Positions 10,821 through 24,776 of a DNA stretch of 64,000 bases are shown here, in pieces; within the stretch, counting starts at the first letter, position 1; each line of letters opens with the position of its first letter. The translations under genes and the position numbers were made by a program. The notes under the pieces are model-generated. The model was given only the letters and a program-made list of their open reading frames with translations, made no database searches and had not been told where the DNA came from. The DNA is from Crambe crambe. Taxonomy: Eukaryota; Porifera; Demospongiae; Poecilosclerida; Crambeidae. The stretch lies in the NCBI GenBank assembly GCA_963924555.1, contig OZ004592.1:5766001-5830000 (forward strand). The letters are read 5' to 3'.

Positions 10821-11489
10821 TTATGATTTCGTCATGGATTCTATTTTCTCTCCCGTAATGGAGAAAGCGAAATTGTAGTTCACTTCATTCTTAAGAGCTT
10901 CTTCGATTTTCTCATCTAAATTCTCCATGGTTATAAAGTCTTTGCTCTTTTCCTGGAAAAGAAGTCACTGGTACCGGTAGCTAAAAATTAATATTGGACA
11001 CTCACCAACATATCAAGGACTTTTTTCGTCCGTATTGCCTTCAGTTCATTTTCAACCCTTTCCCTTACTTTTGTTCCTTGAATACGCTTCATCTCCCTTA
11101 CCTCAGCAAGTCTTGCTCTTTTCTTTTCTCTGTAAATATTAGCATAATAGCTAATAGTACTCAATGAATGTGCAATTCATTGGTTTCATTTGCCTTTTTT
11201 CAGCCATTCTCCGCAACTCTATCTTGTTATTTTTCAGTGCCTTAGCTTCCCTTTCTCTTTCTTTGCGAGCATCTTGTGCAGCTTCGCTAGTGGAATCCTC
11301 AGCCAGCATTCTCTTCCGACGATTTTCTTCTTCCTGAATCTGGATCCTCATCGCGGAGAGACCTTTTCTGAAATCTTTGTACTCTTCTGTCCTCCTGCTG
11401 TGTGGCACTTGAGCATAAAAACGCCACGACGGAGCCACTACTCTACAGCTAGAAAGAAAATTTAATGGAGAAAATCTGTATATCGCCAT
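10821..11489 (-). CDS. MRPS26: Mitochondrial ribosomal protein S26
   Basis: Minus-strand exons 11489-11194, 11129-11006 and 10952-10821 give 183 aa. It is a helical small-subunit mitoribosome protein. The N-terminus (MAIYRFSPLNFLSSCRVVAP) is basic and hydrophobic like a mitochondrial presequence. A long Arg/Glu/Lys-rich helix follows, then KDFITMENLDEKIEEALKNE and NYNFAF, which align with the C-terminal signature of vertebrate MRPS26 (NFITRENLEARVEAAL, NYNWA). Intron 1 uses a non-canonical GC donor (AAAAAAG|GCAAAT). No GT donor gives a usable intron, and the GC choice restores the frame. The upstream region is GC-rich with a TGCGCATGC motif. Confidence 0.88.
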
Positions 11490-11514
11490 GATCGGGTAAA
11501 GGGTTGTAATACAA

Positions 11515-11526
11515 TGCGCATGCCCG
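11515..11526. promoter_or_regulatory. NRF1-like motif upstream of MRPS26
   Basis: TGCGCATGCCCG, about 26 bp upstream of the MRPS26 ATG, is one or two mismatches from the NRF1 consensus YGCGCAYGCGCR. A CGCGCC-rich stretch follows. In animals NRF1 drives many mitochondrial-ribosome genes, so the placement fits. Binding itself is inferred. Confidence 0.45.
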
Positions 11527-11662
11527 CGCCGCGCCGCGCGTGATCGTTAATACTTGACGATCTTTTCCTTCTGAGAGAACAAATTTTATTGATAAAAATT
11601 ACAGACTGATTTTTTTAAAAACAACAACAATAACAAAACATAATAATATTAAAGATGATGCT

Positions 11663-12769
11663 TTAAGGTGTGTATGGAGGAGGAGGTGAAGTGGGATCAT
11701 CTTGGTCAGTCTGCTCTGGCTCCAATTCATTTAGTGAAGTCTCAGTTGTGTTTCCACTTGTGTCAGTTGTTAAAGTGTTCTCCAGTGTACTATATGCAGG
11801 AGGAACTGCACTTAAGTCCGTCAGGTCTCTACCAGCAGTAGTATGCGAATTTCTGGCAGCTTCTCTGTTCTGCTGTTCTCTGAAAGTATCATTAATTTTA
11901 TAAAAATCTTAATTTTAGTTTTAAACACACCTGTATCTTTGTCTAAGCATTCTCCTCCTATCTGCTGCTGAGCGTCCACATAAGAGATTGAATGAGGCAG
12001 CTCCCAGGGAGAATAACCCTCCCACCAGCAGCAAGTAGAAACAGTATCCAAAACTAACACTAATCTTTAGATTACAAGATGATGGTAAGACCTGGTGGCC
12101 TCGAGGAAGGGTCTGTACCACAGCCAACCACAGGCCTGCCACCAGTACTGTACATAACACTGTATGTATGTATGTATGTATGTATGTATGTATGTATGTA
12201 TGTATGTATGTATGTATGTATGTATGTATGTATGTGTGTGCATGCATGCATGTGGAATAGAAGTATATGAAACAACACAGATTCAGAATCTAATCATCAC
12301 AGCATCTCTCGGAAGATGCAAGAAATATGATATCATGCCAAGTATACAAGAAACCCTTTATGTATGTATGTTGTCACTCATGATTCCTTTAGACATTGAA
12401 GGTTCTACCACACTTGGACAGTCATCTCGATATTCTAGATGACCAAGTTTAGCCATGTTTAGATTGATAACCACACACGCACTTCATCAGAAATCTTTAT
12501 TGCCAACAACTATGTACTTATGAACCCAACAGCTTGCCAGGCCCCAATCCACCCCCGGATTCTTACTGGTGTTGATTGACTTACATGAAACAATGTTGAA
12601 GACAGAGTAGTGTCTGAGAAATTCCATCTTCTCCCTGGGGATGCCACAGCTGACTATGGTGGCCACTACAGAAGACATCAGGGTGAGCACCGTCACGCTC
12701 AGAACACAGGAGATGAGAATTTGCTGGTTCGTTTTGTAATAGGTCGTCACTATGGGAGAAGGTGTGTGT

Positions 12770-12868
<99 letters not shown>

Positions 12869-13261
12869 TGTGTGTGGGGGGGAGTAGATGTGATCTCACG
12901 AGTCACTGTAGATATGCACAACTTTCTGACATCATACAATATCAAATTACCACATTTCCTGTCTCAGCATCAGCAATCTTTACTTACAATACAGTAAACA
13001 CTGATTTCACTCACTGTTATATTTGTTGAACGCATTGTCTTCAGCCACATGCACATCAACATAAGTCAGTGAAAAAAGAAAGCTGCAGGTACTATCTTGT
13101 GCCTTCGCCCATTCCTTTAAGGAGAGTGCTAGGATCAGCATGATCACAGACAGGGTGCTGCCGAGGATAGAGAAGAAGTGACGTTCTCGAGATGGCTTGT
13201 CAGGTAACTGGGAGAACTGTATGTCTCTTCTTCTTCGTCTCAACCGTGATAGATTCACCAT
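11663..13261 (-). CDS. TMEM127: TMEM127-like four-pass membrane protein
   Basis: Minus-strand exons 13261-13015, 12749-12585, 12147-11931 and 11879-11663 give 281 aa. The basic N-terminus (RLRRRRRDIQFSQLPDKPSR) is followed by a first membrane helix (ILGSTLSVIMLILALSLKEW). Three more hydrophobic segments follow (ILISCVLSVTVLTLMSSVVA, LLVAGLWLAVVQ, FGYCFYLLLVGGLFSLGAA). The tail is cytoplasmic and proline-rich: it has PPAY and ends SPPPPYTP-stop, matching the PPPAYTP end of vertebrate TMEM127. Those PY motifs are candidate NEDD4-family WW ligands. Known role: an endosome/lysosome protein that restrains mTORC1 and promotes RET turnover. The introns hold large (CA)n and (ACAT)n microsatellites. 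The N-terminal match is weaker than the C-terminal one. Confidence 0.75.
12163..12234. repeat. (TGTA)n microsatellite in TMEM127 intron
   Basis: About 18 tandem copies of TGTA, followed by TGTGTGCATGCATGCATG. Confidence 0.95.
12762..12877. repeat. (TG)n microsatellite in TMEM127 intron
   Basis: About 115 bp of TG dinucleotides with two TATG interruptions. On the sense (minus) strand it reads (CA)n and ends close to the acceptor of exon 2. Confidence 0.95.
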
Positions 13262-13654
13262 AGTGAAGGGGGTAGCTGTATTAATGAGATAAGATGGCTA
13301 TAAACTTCTTTGATGCTGCTACTATAGCTGTAGTATGAGTCTGTCATTAGCTTCTGATTCCCGTATAATTCAGCATACTTCAAATACTATAATCTTTTTG
13401 GTCTTTTTGTTTTTTTAGCTACATAATTCTAATTCCATGTAGCATGTCTAGTACTCCAGCACTCGGCATGAAATCCTATTATCGCATTGATACCTGCTAG
13501 TTACGAATTACATTTGGTACTTACGGAATAGGACTTCTTATCGGGCATAAAGATCAGGAGACTCCTACTATACTCTCCTAATGTTATCCTCCTTAGTAGA
13601 CCACGCCCACCTATCTACCAGTGGTGGGCACATGACAGATCACGTGTTGTGTAT

Positions 13655-13668
13655 ATCGCCATAGCAAC
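13655..13668 (+). promoter_or_regulatory. RFX X-box-like site in the TMEM127/FAM184 divergent promoter
   Basis: ATCGCCATAGCAAC fits the X-box consensus GTHNYYATRRNAAC at 13 of 14 positions, 102 bp upstream of the FAM184 ATG. RFX factors use X-boxes at ciliary genes across animals. Function here is inferred. Confidence 0.5.
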
Positions 13669-13770
13669 CTTGCCAATAATATACACGAGGATGTCAAAGG
13701 TCAAAAGCTCGAGAACATGAAATGAAGTGAACTTCTTCCAGCTAAGAGGAGAGAAGACTTAGTAAAAAAA

Positions 13771-16700
13771 ATGGCACTGCGAGATCAAGGAAGTTCATTT
13801 GGCTCACTCCAGGCTGGAGGTGACTCAATTCCTCGGGAATATCATAGAAAAGTTCTCAAGAAAATCGCCCAACTGACAAAAGTTGGTTCATTTTAGATAG
13901 CTAGAGGTTTACAGTTCGCTAGACATAAAATCCTTTTGCAGGTAATTTATACCCTTAACACAAAGAATGATGAAAATGAGCATTTTATTGCTGAATTGAG
14001 AGCTACACATGATGAAGATGTGAAGAGGATTCTTTCAGACAGTACCCGCAAGCTACAATGGTGCAAAGAGCAGTTTTCTCTGGAGAAGAAAGCGAAAGAG
14101 AACAAGATAATCAGCTTGGAAGAAGTTCTTGAAGCAACTGAGAAGGAAAGAAACCAGCTTGAAGAAGAACAGGTAATTTTTATATCATAGCTAATAATAC
14201 AAGGGGTACTTATAGCTTGTGATTCTCTATGTATGTCCTCATAGGCTTCATATAAGAGTAGCGTGAAGGAAAAGCTGGCAAGTATAGAATCACAGTATTC
14301 AGCTAAAGTTCTCTCCTTGACCAACGAAATAACTAGAATAAGAACAGATCAAACTAGGCAGCTTAAAGAAGTGAGCAAACTCCATGAGGAGTTAAGAAGA
14401 GTCTCAGACCTGGAAATTAAAGATATCAAGTCAAAATATGACAAAGAGATAGAAGAACTGCGTGAGAAGCTCTCCAAAGAGTCGATGAATGAAGCTTCTT
14501 CCCTGAATACTAAGCACCTAATGGTAGTGGAAAGATTGAAAGAAGAGTTTGCAGCACAAATGGAGGCTCAAAAATTAGAGATGACAAAGAATCATGAGGG
14601 AATACTAGCAACTGAGAAGAAGATGTTTGAGGATAGAACAAAATCTTTACAGCTGGAACTCGTTCAGAGGGAAGAAAACCTGAAAGACCAGATTTCCACT
14701 CTCTCAAATGACCTTCGGGTGTCCAGAGACAAGCTAGCTCTCTCCGAACAAAAAGTGCGAGATTTACTCTCTCAGTTTGAAGAAGGGAAGGCTGGCTCTG
14801 TTGAGCTCAGAACCCAACTCAAATATGCAGAAGAGGAAGCCGAGAAGTTAAGAGTTGAAGTGAGAGAGGTAAAGACCGAATTGGATATCTCAAAGGAGCT
14901 CTACCAGCAGCAGTCAGCTGATATGAAAGTAATGGCATGTAAGTCTTGTATCTTATATTGGATCATCCACATTATCTGTGCTGGCTTTCTTGACATAATC
15001 CAGCAAATCTTGGAAAACTGGAAGGTATTCGTGTGTCCAATGAAGGAACGATTGAGAATCTTCACTCACAAATCTCAACTTTGCAAGAGAATATCAAACT
15101 GCTGGAAGGGAAAAAGAATGCATTGGAGTCCTCTCAGCTCAGTGCCAATGAGCAACAAACCACACGAATCAGATATTTAGAAAAGGTGAAATAGAAAATT
15201 AAAGAGAGGCATGTGTTTATATAAGTATGATGCTATAGGAGTTGGAGAAATGCAGGAAGGAAAAACAGGAGACTCGTGTTCAGTTTGCAAGGGAGATTGA
15301 AGCAGCACATGCTCAGCTGGGTGAAAGAGAGAGCCAACTAACACATGACCACTTGAAGACCTTGAAACAACTAAGAGATGAACATCAACAAGGTAGCTAG
15401 TTGTAGTTAGAGGGGCATAGAGTTTTAACTGTAGATTTTTTTCAATGTAGCACTTTTAAATGCAAAAAGAGAGAAAGATGAGGCACTGGAGGAACTTAGA
15501 AAGCAGATGCTCTCTGAAAAAGAAAGGGAGCTTCTTAGCTTGAAGGAGAGACTGGAGAATGAGAAGGCTGAGCTCAGTAGTTGTTTATCTGACAAGAGGA
15601 GTGAGCTGGAGTTGTTACAGGAGGAATTGAAGAGACTGGAATCGCAGCTTGCTAGGAAGGAACAAGGACTAGGATCAGCTGCCAGCTCCCTTGAGAAGTT
15701 GAATGAGAAGATCAAGACAAGTCAGAAAGAGTTAATAGCCACTCGTAAAGAAAATGAAGAGGGTATTAAAGAAAGAAATCGACTTATGGTATGGATTATA
15801 GAATGTATACTTATCTCAAGATTTATCCATGTTACTTTATTTAGTCTACTATTGGTGATTTGAAGGAGAGGATCAAAGAACTTAATAAAGCTCACCAAAA
15901 CCAGTTAGCAAAATCAAGAGAAAAACTGGAAGACACTTGGAAAGAAAGACTCAAGTGAGATAGCTGCACCTTGGACTCCAATTGTTATTGGTCATGCATC
16001 TTCTGTGTTTCATGCAGACAAAAGTGTACAACATTGAGAGAGGAACTATCCTTAAGGCATGGTGAGGATTCCAGGTCAGCACTTGCCGAACTGGCCACTC
16101 TGAAGGACAGAGAAATGAAGCAAGCTCAAGAGATGTGGGAAACCAACAGGAAAGAACTCTTAAAAAAGGTAGTTGCTGGAGTTATAAAGTATATAAATTA
16201 TGATATTATTTCGCAGATCTTTGACCTGGAAAAGGAATTAGAGGAAGTTCAGAGCTCTAATTCTGAAATATTTGAAAGGGCCAGGTTGGTTTCCAACAAT
16301 CAACTAGATGCCCTCAGGTAATCGTTCTGATTAGTTAATCCTATAGATTATAATAGTGTATTTGCATCTTTAGGAGTGAATTAGAGGAACAAAATGTGCG
16401 CTATGTCAACTTAATAAAACAACAGAAGCAGAGCCACAGCCAGGAACTTGAAATGCTGCAGACAAAATTCTCTGCTGAGAAAAAGGATCTTTCAATGGAG
16501 TTAGAAGAACAGCATGCTATGGAATTGAGGGACCTACAGCATGCCAACAAGCTGGCAGTGGAGGCCCTCAGGGAGATGTTGGGACAGCAGAGGCAAGAGA
16601 TGTTGGAGCAAGCCAGGCTGACACATAAGAGAGAAATGGCTGAAATGCGGGTAGAGATACTCTCAGAGTACGAGAAAGAGAAAGAGAGATTGAATAGAGA

Positions 16701-17943
16701 GCAGGAAGTCGAGATCCAGCATTATCAAAAACAGATAGAAGTTTTATTAGCTGAAAGAAAGAAAGAGGTATGGTGGTAGTTCAGTGATCTTTGTTGGGAT
16801 GTCATTGTAGGTTATATTTTTAGGTGAATCAGTATGAAAGTAGAGTCAGTAACTTGAACACTGATATTGAAAGGAAAGATGATGAACTGATTAAATTACG
16901 AGACAGGGTCAACTCTCTAACTGTGACTACAAGTAATATCCGAAAAGAGCTGGAGATGAAAGGGCAGGAGATCCTGTCTATTCGTAGGGAAGCCAACACT
17001 ATCCTTCAGTAAGCAACAGTGAATTTGACTATTACCTTTGTGTTTGACAATGATCATTCTTTTTATCCAAGGCAACGTGAACATGAACTATCAGCCTCCC
17101 ATAGTGCTGAGTTAGAAGCACTTGCCACTCAGCACAAACACCAGTCTCACATGCTGCTGGCCGATTTCAACAATGCTAAAACTCTCTTTGTGAACAAGAT
17201 CCAGGACCTAGAGAAAGAGTAAGTGAGGGTTGGAGTACATGGCTAGTCATGCCTGATCGAACAACATACTTTTCAGAGTGGCTGAATGGGAGGAGAAGTA
17301 CAGATGTAGGGACTCAAAACCAGAAGACTTGGAAACTATCAAGGAACTGAGTTCCATTGCACAACAACAGAAGCAGAAGATAAAGGATTTGATTGTAAGC
17401 CATTGAATGGTCTGTCACATGATCTTGACTTCATAATACTGACCAATAGGCGGAGAAACGTGTATTTCAATTAGAGTTAATGAACAGGGAGAAGAATTAT
17501 AATCAAGTATTCAATGCCAACCCATGTGTGGGAGTATTAAATCCCTTAGGATCAAAGGTAAGTCTCATGCAAGCTCAAGAATCTCATTACTTTTTAACTT
17601 GTGTTAGCATAAGAAACATGGACCGGACGTAGGGAGTCGGTATCCAAGTGCCCCTTCACTGATGTCCCCTAGTCTTGAAGCTGATTACCCCCTTCCACAC
17701 ATCCCACCCAATGCCTTCATCACCTCAAGCACTGCCATCACTACTTCCACTTCCTCCATCAACTCCCAAGCAAAACGCGAGTCAGAAATAAAACCAAAAA
17801 GGCTAACCACACTCAAGGACTCCCCACTCACCCAACACAAGTTCTCTTCCCTCACCAAAGAGAAGAAAGAGAATGGTGTGGGTCCACCATTCAAACATCC
17901 GTCTAGTATTGGGAATCAAAAACGTACTATGATTGTGCAATAG
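13771..17943 (+). CDS. FAM184A: FAM184 coiled-coil protein
   Basis: Fifteen exons: 13771-13881, 13942-14172, 14245-14938, 15004-15185, 15239-15392, 15451-15788, 15845-15954, 16018-16168, 16217-16317, 16374-16767, 16824-17008, 17072-17218, 17277-17394, 17450-17557 and 17608-17943. Together they give 1119 aa. The protein is almost entirely heptad-rich coiled coil. The N-terminal KKIAQLTKVIYTLNTKNDEN block and the C-terminal ELMNREKNYNQVFNANPCVG then VLNPLGSK are the two hallmarks of vertebrate FAM184A/B. The last exon encodes a Ser/Pro/Lys-rich unstructured tail. No catalytic domain is present. Molecular function is unknown in any species; a cytoskeletal or secretory scaffold is usually assumed. 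It shares a roughly 510-bp promoter with TMEM127 that contains an X-box-like site. A vs B paralogy cannot be decided here. Confidence 0.88.
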
Positions 17944-18084
17944 TGGCCAGTCCAAAATATAAACATGTACAATAGATTTCATAATACTGCAATTATAAAA
18001 AATGATTCAGTCAATCATAACTATTGATTAAAAATTTATAAAATTTAATCATTATAGATCATGAATACATCTGTTTATCTTATG

Positions 18085-20319
<2,235 letters not shown>

Positions 20320-20418
20320 GTTTCAAAAGTTCCTCCACGCAAAGTAAGGTAAGGATCATTAGAGATATAAGCGATAGGTAATGATCGTTAAATGACAAAA
20401 CACTTATATACAACATAA

Positions 20419-23400
20419 TCATGACGACTTGTACTTCCTACTAGTCCATATGTACTTTTTTGGTAGTTCCTTTCTTCTTACTCTTCCTCTTCCCCTGACT
20501 TTGTGGCCTCTTGAACTGCCTTGTCGTGCTGCAAAAATAAGGTACAGAATGTATAATCAATGTTATTATGTAGCCATTTTGCTTACCGTAGAGTTCATCA
20601 AACTCATCACTTTTTCCTGGCCAGTTACTACCAAGAAACCGTTTTCCTGCTGTTGTTACTCTCATACCACGCCCCTTAGACTTGGTCTGAAACTGGTTCT
20701 GGAATCCAGCCCTCTCCGTAGGATCCAGTTCATCAATTGGCACAAAAGATCGGATGGGAGAAGTACTAATTTCAGAGGGATCAATCATGTACCCACCATC
20801 TTCACAGCGGATTGCTGTAGGTACATGAGGCGATATGCTACCTTCCTCATTGGAATTGTCATTGGGATCTGCTACATTTATTTCCATAACATCTCCTGAA
20901 AAATAAAGAGAGAGCAGAGTAGTGTTTTTTTTTTTCAAAATAAAGGTAAACTTACCATTATCACTGTCGATATACTGAGATGGCCGATGTATTGGTTGGT
21001 AATCAGCCAGTGTTTTTTGCCCTGGTCTTATTGTGGGAGACTTATTGTTTCTGATTTTTCTCCTGATACTATGTGCCTCCTCATCACTGCTATATCCATC
21101 GCACTGTTCCTCATGGAGCTCAATCAATGACTTCTCAAACATTTTCCGACAGGAGGAGCACTGTTCCAAGTTCCGTTCAGCAGCAGTAATGCAAATATCA
21201 GCATGGGCTTCAATCTCCTTCTGATTGATCATCTCTCCACATATCGGACAAGGATGTTTGCCTGTACTCCTTCTCTCTCTGTGTGAACCTTCTGTTAAAT
21301 CAATCACCTCCTCCACACCTGGGTTGCAATTGGAGTCCATGTCACTATCGGAATTATCAATGAACGCTCTTGATGCCCGTCTTCTCTTTTTGGATGGTTG
21401 GGTGAAAATGGTATCACTTTCCTGGGAAGAATGCTTACAGTCAGATCCCTCTCCCTCCTCTCCAATACCACCACCACCATCAAGTCTCTCACAAATGAGC
21501 CTAGAAGCAGCTGATTTTCTCTTCTTGTTTACTGTTTTATCACTCTTTGATGAAATTTTTGCTTTGCTTGACTTGGTCCTCCTGCCTTTGGGTAATTCGT
21601 GGGTCTTCTTGGCTGATGGAGGACATTTTCTAGAGTTCAACCAGACATTTGTCTCTTTGGCAACTGCTTTATTCCCTGAGTGTTTAGCAATAGGATTAGA
21701 TCCATCATCAGATGATAAATTCTTGTTCGATTCACCAAATTCAGGATCAGAATTGACTGCCAGCTCAGACTCGGATGAGATATCTTGGTTAAAATCCTCA
21801 CTATGAAGTGGTGAGGCAGCCATGACGTCTTCAACTGGATTTTCTTGTGTGCTTATCAAAATGGCATCTGGGTGAGTCTGAGGCAATTCAGGGGTGTTGT
21901 ATATCTCTGCATCAGGCAAATCATCACATACATCAGGATTCACTGGCTTTGACTGTATGGTAGCATTTGTAGTCTTCCCTAATGCTTCCAAATCAGTAGC
22001 AAAGGTCAATGGTTCTTCATCGCTGCAATTGAGATAACCAGGAAAAGCTTCCTCATTCTCATCCGTTTCAGAATCGTTTTTCAATTTCCTTTTTCCAGAT
22101 GCTTGTATGTGACCATTTGAAGGAATGGAAGTATCATCTTCACTATCTGGATTCAACCAATTCTCATTCCTCTCCACTCCACTTTTGTACTTAGAACAAG
22201 AAACAATCTTCAATGCGTGCTTGTAACGCTCATCCGACAAGCAAGATTGATGAGACCTTCGAGTCCTCTTACCTCTGAAGACGATTGAGCCCATGGGTTG
22301 CTTTGGAGAATACATTACAGGTGACCCCCACTTGACTCGTTGCAAGACTTGCCTTTGTGCCATTGCAAGTTGAGAGAAATAGTTATTGAAACTGCTGAGA
22401 ATGACACTAGTCGAGACTCCAAACAGAAGGGGAGGAGGGCGGTGGTTAACTTTGTCTTCAACAGATTTGTCTGTTTCCAAGACCCTGTTCTCGGTTGTGG
22501 AATTTTCCACACAATTATCATCAAGCTTGATTATTTTTGGTTTATTTTCCAACTTGTGATTATGTGGTGATAATCGTTTCTTCTCCTTTGGTGCATTTTT
22601 GGGGGCTAACAATGGTGGTGCTTTTGGTGATGTGATACCTCCAGGGTTCAGAGAATCTGCAACATCCATAGAATCGGCAGTCTGCAGAGAAGCATCGTTA
22701 CCTTTGTCATTCAGACGCCCTGCAGCCACATCATCTTTCACATCAGTAGTACAGTCCATTCCTGTACTATCAGCAGGAGTCACATCGGCAATAGGGTCCA
22801 CAGTAATACTAATATGAGTCACACCATCCACAATTACACTATTAGTCATATCAGCAATAGCTCCATCATCAATACAAGTGAAGTCAGTTCCATCAGTAGT
22901 AATTTCATTAACAGGAGTAGGATCCACACAAGCCCCACCATCAATATCAACTGAGGCTGTATCAGTTGGATTCACAGCATTGTCTCTGGGAATAGGACCT
23001 CGAGTACTAGTCATGGCTGTACTTTGACCTGTAGAAGCATCTTTGGTGATGTTGGAATACATTGGGTTTGCTTCAATAAAAGGAGCATTGTCAGATGAAG
23101 CCTTGCACTTGGCTGCTGCAGCTAATGGATTCCTCTCTGCAGCAACAGTTTTCATAAGTTGTCTCTGCTTTCGATTGTACGTCAATGACAGGTTTCGTCT
23201 GACTTTCCTCGATGACTCACCAGTTTCTAGAAGTATGACATCCTTGCTACTGGCAGGTTGGTTATGAGACTGATCAGGCAATGGGAGAAGAGGAGGAGTG
23301 AGTTCTTCTATCTCGACTTCATTGCCAGTGGAAATTTCTTTGTCAATATTCTTTTTTAAAATAGGAGTAGCACTGACACTTGGTCTATTCTTTGGTGACA

Positions 23401-24680
23401 TCTGACTAAAGTCATTCTTCAATAAGGGAGTGATAGCAACACTCACATCTCTATGTCTACTATCCTCATGCTTGCAGTTGTCATCAGATGATACTGGTGA
23501 TTCTGTCTTCTTTCTGCTCATGAGAGAGGGTTTCTTGATAGCCATTTTCTTGATAGAAACAGATTTAAGTTGGGAGAAAGAAATTGCTCCAGTGGCAGGA
23601 GAGACATTTGGTATATTTGTGGAGTGGGGTATCTTAGACGTCAGTGGACTAGTAGTACCGATCACCTCACAAGCTACTGGTTCCCGCTCCACTTGCAAGT
23701 CTGGGGGAGAAGTGGAGGTGATAATTATAGGGTCAGAGTTCACTTCATTGGACTTTAAACTTTTGGTATCCGCCTGTGTGAATAATTAGGTATCGAAAAA
23801 TCTATAGAGAGTATGGGGGAGGCCCCTCACCATTTTGAGATTCTTAGCATTGTCGACCATCTCCATCGTTTCTCCTAGCCTCTTCTCCAACTTCTCCAAT
23901 GTCCTCTTTTGCTCAATGCTGTCCTGTACATCTTTGGACATCCGCTTCCTCCTTCGTTCCTTCCTCTCCATGTCCTGCCGACTCGCCTCAATTGCCCGCT
24001 ACAAATGTGGAGTACAGTTCAACCAGAGTAATAACTGGGTCGATATTTTGATAGAATGAGCATTTAATCCTCAAGTCTGGCTTATGGGAAACTGAGATGG
24101 GGAATCTCATACCTCAAACCTATGTGAGTAAGGTACATCATTAAGACTATCAATGTATTTACCTTTAAGTCCTTCTCCTCTTGTAGTTGCAGTCTCTCAT
24201 CCTCTGTCAAAGCAGCTGGAGCTAAAATGAGGTTATCTTGTCATGTGACTCACTAGTCACAGGACTTGTTATTATGTGTATGTTACTGCTTACATCTCTT
24301 GGATTTGCCAGGTTTGGTAGACTTTGTTGCTCCATGGTGTGGAGTAGTGTTTGAATGGACAGCAGTCTTGCTGTTAGCTGCAGTTGGAGTTTGGGGCACA
24401 GGATGGTGGTTAGTTGTTTCCTCAACATCTCCAATATTGGGTGAACTGTCAAACTTGTACTACACACAGAACAATGATAAGCAATAGCGCTTTGTTCTGA
24501 GGCACAGTTATTTCTTACAGGGTCTGAGTCATTTAAATCGTTTAAAGTAATTGTGGAAGCTGTATCCCTACTGTCATCTCTTCTGTCAAATCTTGATAGG
24601 CCGACCAAGAGATTAGACTGTCTCAATTTGCTGCCTGCTTGGTGTTGAAACACTTTAGAACTCTTTCTTCTGGATGCCAT
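20419..24680 (-). CDS. UIMC1: RAP80/UIMC1-like UIM and zinc-finger protein
   Basis: Minus-strand exons 24680-24519, 24459-24294, 24221-24163, 23998-23831, 23773-20956, 20895-20587 and 20528-20419 give 1263 aa. Near residue 140 a ubiquitin-interacting motif is visible across an exon junction (QEEKDLKRAIEASRQDMERK). A long Ser/Thr/Asp-rich unstructured region follows. Then come two adjacent C2HC fingers, CPICGEMINQKEIEAHADIC and CSSCRKMFEKSLIELHEEQC (C-x2-C-x11-H-x3/4-C), as in RAP80. Next is SPIRSFVPIDELD, resembling RAP80 SPVKSFVSI, and a basic C-terminus (RGRGRVRRKELPKK). RAP80 targets the BRCA1-A complex to K63-ubiquitin at DNA breaks. It is longer than the human protein (719 aa), and Abraxas- and SUMO-binding motifs are not clear. 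Any UBZ4-type repair protein would be the alternative. The start lies 96 bp from divergent MRPL46. Confidence 0.6.
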
Positions 24681-24776
24681 TCGTGTAGAAAGAATGAACT
24701 TTGACCCCTACATTCTGGGAGCGGAGCATTATGCGGTGGGAAATTCGAAGTGATACGGAAATCACGTGTCTGGAGA

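Noticed and set aside
12072..13029. (HT)n, (YVCM)n and (CV)n frames
   Set aside because: Microsatellite translations in TMEM127 introns.
20441..23743. Single 1100-aa minus-strand open frame
   Set aside because: It includes two short introns without stops (20957 donor to 20895 acceptor; 20587 to 20528). Splicing changes the C-terminus.
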